A stretch of DNA of 5,057 nucleotides from contig QMOL01000238.1 in assembly GCA_003648225.1 (NCBI GenBank), positions 1 through 5,057 of the forward strand, in the 5' to 3' direction. Made by a program: the position numbers and the translations under genes. The notes beneath the pieces were generated by a model, which was given only the letters and a program-made list of their open reading frames with translations, was not told the DNA's origin and searched no databases. Of the stretch, positions 3,681 to 5,057 are shown piece by piece. Origin of the DNA: Chlamydiota bacterium (lineage in GTDB: Bacteria; Auribacterota; UBA3054; B51-G9). Position 1 is the stretch's first letter. Each line of letters starts with the position of its first letter.

Positions 3681-5057
3681 TTATATTTTTTCTTTAATCT
3701 TTTGCTGGACGATTGCGGGATTGGCTTTTCCACGGCTCAGTTTCATCACCGTACCAACGATTCTGCCTATAGCTTTTTCCGCGCCGTTTTTGATTGACTC
3801 TACCGCGTCCTGATTTTCATTTATTGCCTGCTCAACCCACGCATCAATTTCAGATGAATCGGTAACCTGAACGAGTTCTTTTTCTTCGATGATTTTTTCG
3901 GGAGAGTTACCTGTTTCAAAGAGTTCCGGGAAGATTTTTTTCGCGATATTTCCGCTGATCGTTTTTTTCTCAATTAACGAAATCAGTTCCGCGAGAAGTT
4001 TCGGCGTTATTTTACACTCTTCAAGTGAAGTTCCCGATTGATTGAGCTGACTTAACAAATTATTAAGAATCCAGTTTGCGGCATTTTTAGGTGCTGCGCC
4101 GTTTTTAATTGTTCCTTCAAAATAATCCGCAATATTTTTTTCTGCAGTGAGAACTGCGGCATCATATTCCGACAGGTCAAAATCCTTAATAAATCTTGAT
4201 TTTTTTTCTTCCGGACGTTCAGGAAGCTGTTTTCTGAACTCCTCAATTTCTTCGTCTGTGAAGGTCATTGGAACTAAATCCGGATCGGGGAAATATCTGT
4301 AATCATGCGCCATTTCTTTTGAGCGCATGGAGTTAGTTTTTCCTGTATCGACATTAAAGAGACGTGTTTCCTGAACAATCTCATCTTTTTTGCCTGAAGT
4401 GTAAAGAGCGGTCTGTCTTTTGATTTCATATTCAAGAGCTTTTTGCACCCCCTTAAATGAGTTCAAATTTTTAACTTCTACCTTCGTGCCAAGTTCTTTT
4501 TGACCAACAGGTCGGATAGACACATTCGCGTCACAACGAAGGCTCCCTTCTTCCATATTGCAGTCACTGACTCCGAGATAGGAAATAAGCTGCTTTAATG
4601 TTGTGAGATAAACATAAGCTTCTTCCGGCGAGTGCATATCCGGTTCGCTCACAATTTCGAGCAGCGGAGTTCCCGTCCGGTTGAGGTCAACCAAACTTCC
4701 GTCACCGGCATCGTCATGGATTAATTTTCCCGCGTCTTCTTCGAGGTGCGCGCGAGTAATTCCGAAAACTTTTCTTTTTCCGTTTACGTCGGCTTTTATT
4801 TGTCCTAATCCGCAAATTGGCAGATCAAACTGAGAAATTTGGTACGCTTTCGGCAGGTCGGGATAAAAATAATTCTTACGGTCAAATTTCGAGAATTTAG
4901 CTATTTTACAGTTTAACATCAATCCGGTAAGCACTGCAAAATCTACAACCTGTTTGTTTAAAACAGGCAGCGCGCCCGGCAAGCCGAGACAGACGGGGCA
5001 GACGTTTGTGTTTGGCGGGTCGCCGAATCTGTTTCTGCAGGAGCAGAAGATTTTAGT
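3681..5057 (-). CDS. gatB: Asp-tRNA(Asn)/Glu-tRNA(Gln) amidotransferase subunit B (5' end cut by window edge)
   Basis: GatB is the kinase and tRNA-binding subunit of cytoplasmic GatCAB. It phosphorylates Glu or Asp mischarged on tRNA(Gln) or tRNA(Asn), so that ammonia made by GatA can form Gln-tRNA or Asn-tRNA. The frame is open from the right edge to the TAA at 3681, showing 458 residues; about 20 N-terminal residues are missing. Visible parts: zinc-binding cysteines CSC (5-7) and CPVC (20-23), NTNVCPVCLGLPGALPVLN, the family signature LVDLNRTGTPLLEIVSEPD, MEEGSLRCDANVSIRP, KVEVKNLNSF, YRYFPDPDLVP, and the C-terminal YqeY-like tail (roughly the last 150 residues). The TTG at 4982 is an internal leucine, not the start. 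No damage is seen. It is the one core gene here, and its end marks the edge of the accessory region. gatA or gatC, if linked, would be outside. Confidence 0.97.
   Translation of the reverse strand, partial: TKIFCSCRNRFGDPPNTNVCPVCLGLPGALPVLNKQVVDFAVLTGLMLNCKIAKFSKFDRKNYFYPDLPKAYQISQFDLPICGLGQIKADVNGKRKVFGITRAHLEEDAGKLIHDDAGDGSLVDLNRTGTPLLEIVSEPDMHSPEEAYVYLTTLKQLISYLGVSDCNMEEGSLRCDANVSIRPVGQKELGTKVEVKNLNSFKGVQKALEYEIKRQTALYTSGKKDEIVQETRLFNVDTGKTNSMRSKEMAHDYRYFPDPDLVPMTFTDEEIEEFRKQLPERPEEKKSRFIKDFDLSEYDAAVLTAEKNIADYFEGTIKNGAAPKNAANWILNNLLSQLNQSGTSLEECKITPKLLAELISLIEKKTISGNIAKKIFPELFETGNSPEKIIEEKELVQVTDSSEIDAWVEQAINENQDAVESIKNGAEKAIGRIVGTVMKLSRGKANPAIVQQKIKEKI

Noticed and set aside
4052..4246. 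64-residue minus-strand frame inside gatB
   Set aside because: It lies in another frame of a gene whose protein is conserved throughout.
4982..5057. gatB start at the TTG at 4982
   Set aside because: The frame continues to the edge and encodes the conserved zinc-site segment of GatB, so the TTG is an internal leucine codon.

Overview
This is an AT-rich bacterial window that runs from a mobile, accessory region on the left into a conserved housekeeping gene on the right. The only core gene is gatB, the B subunit of the Asp/Glu-tRNA amidotransferase. It lies on the minus strand and is cut by the right edge. Its zinc-ribbon cysteines and full C-terminal tail domain indicate a bacterial GatCAB system. 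I cannot assign a phylum with confidence.

Layout. From the left edge to about 1422 is the 3' part of a group II intron: a 437-residue reverse transcriptase/maturase on the plus strand, followed by ribozyme domains V and VI and a recognisable 3' end with a bulged branch-point adenosine. The 5' end of the intron lies outside the window. From 1423 to 1872 there is no credible gene. This stretch does hold a minus-strand intrinsic terminator (1495-1529) that abuts one long imperfect hairpin (1527-1635, about 40 base pairs), plus smaller hairpins. Positions 1873-2405 (minus) carry a two-gene unit: a DUF4258 toxin-like protein and a 71-residue partner that overlap by ATGA. Positions 2778-3421 (minus) carry a second unit: a PIN-domain toxin-like gene with a single in-frame TAG at codon 35, and a 56-residue antitoxin-like gene, again overlapping by ATGA. 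After a further intergenic stretch comes gatB (3681 to the edge, minus).

How it fits together. Both small two-gene units have the toxin-like gene first, an ATGA overlap, and a strong Shine-Dalgarno sequence for the second gene inside the end of the first. Both also have upstream copies of the same 38-base repeat, which contains a promoter-like TTTACT-17-TATAAT. Short direct repeats recur around each unit, and the left copy overlaps the stop codon of the antitoxin-like gene. This looks like a region downstream of gatB that has collected toxin-antitoxin modules, a retroelement and repeat-like structures. The PIN toxin appears to have been disabled by one nonsense change while its partner gene remains intact.

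The most interesting items are the long hairpin with its adjoining terminator, the promoter repeat shared by two unrelated toxin-antitoxin units, and the single amber codon in an otherwise intact PIN gene.
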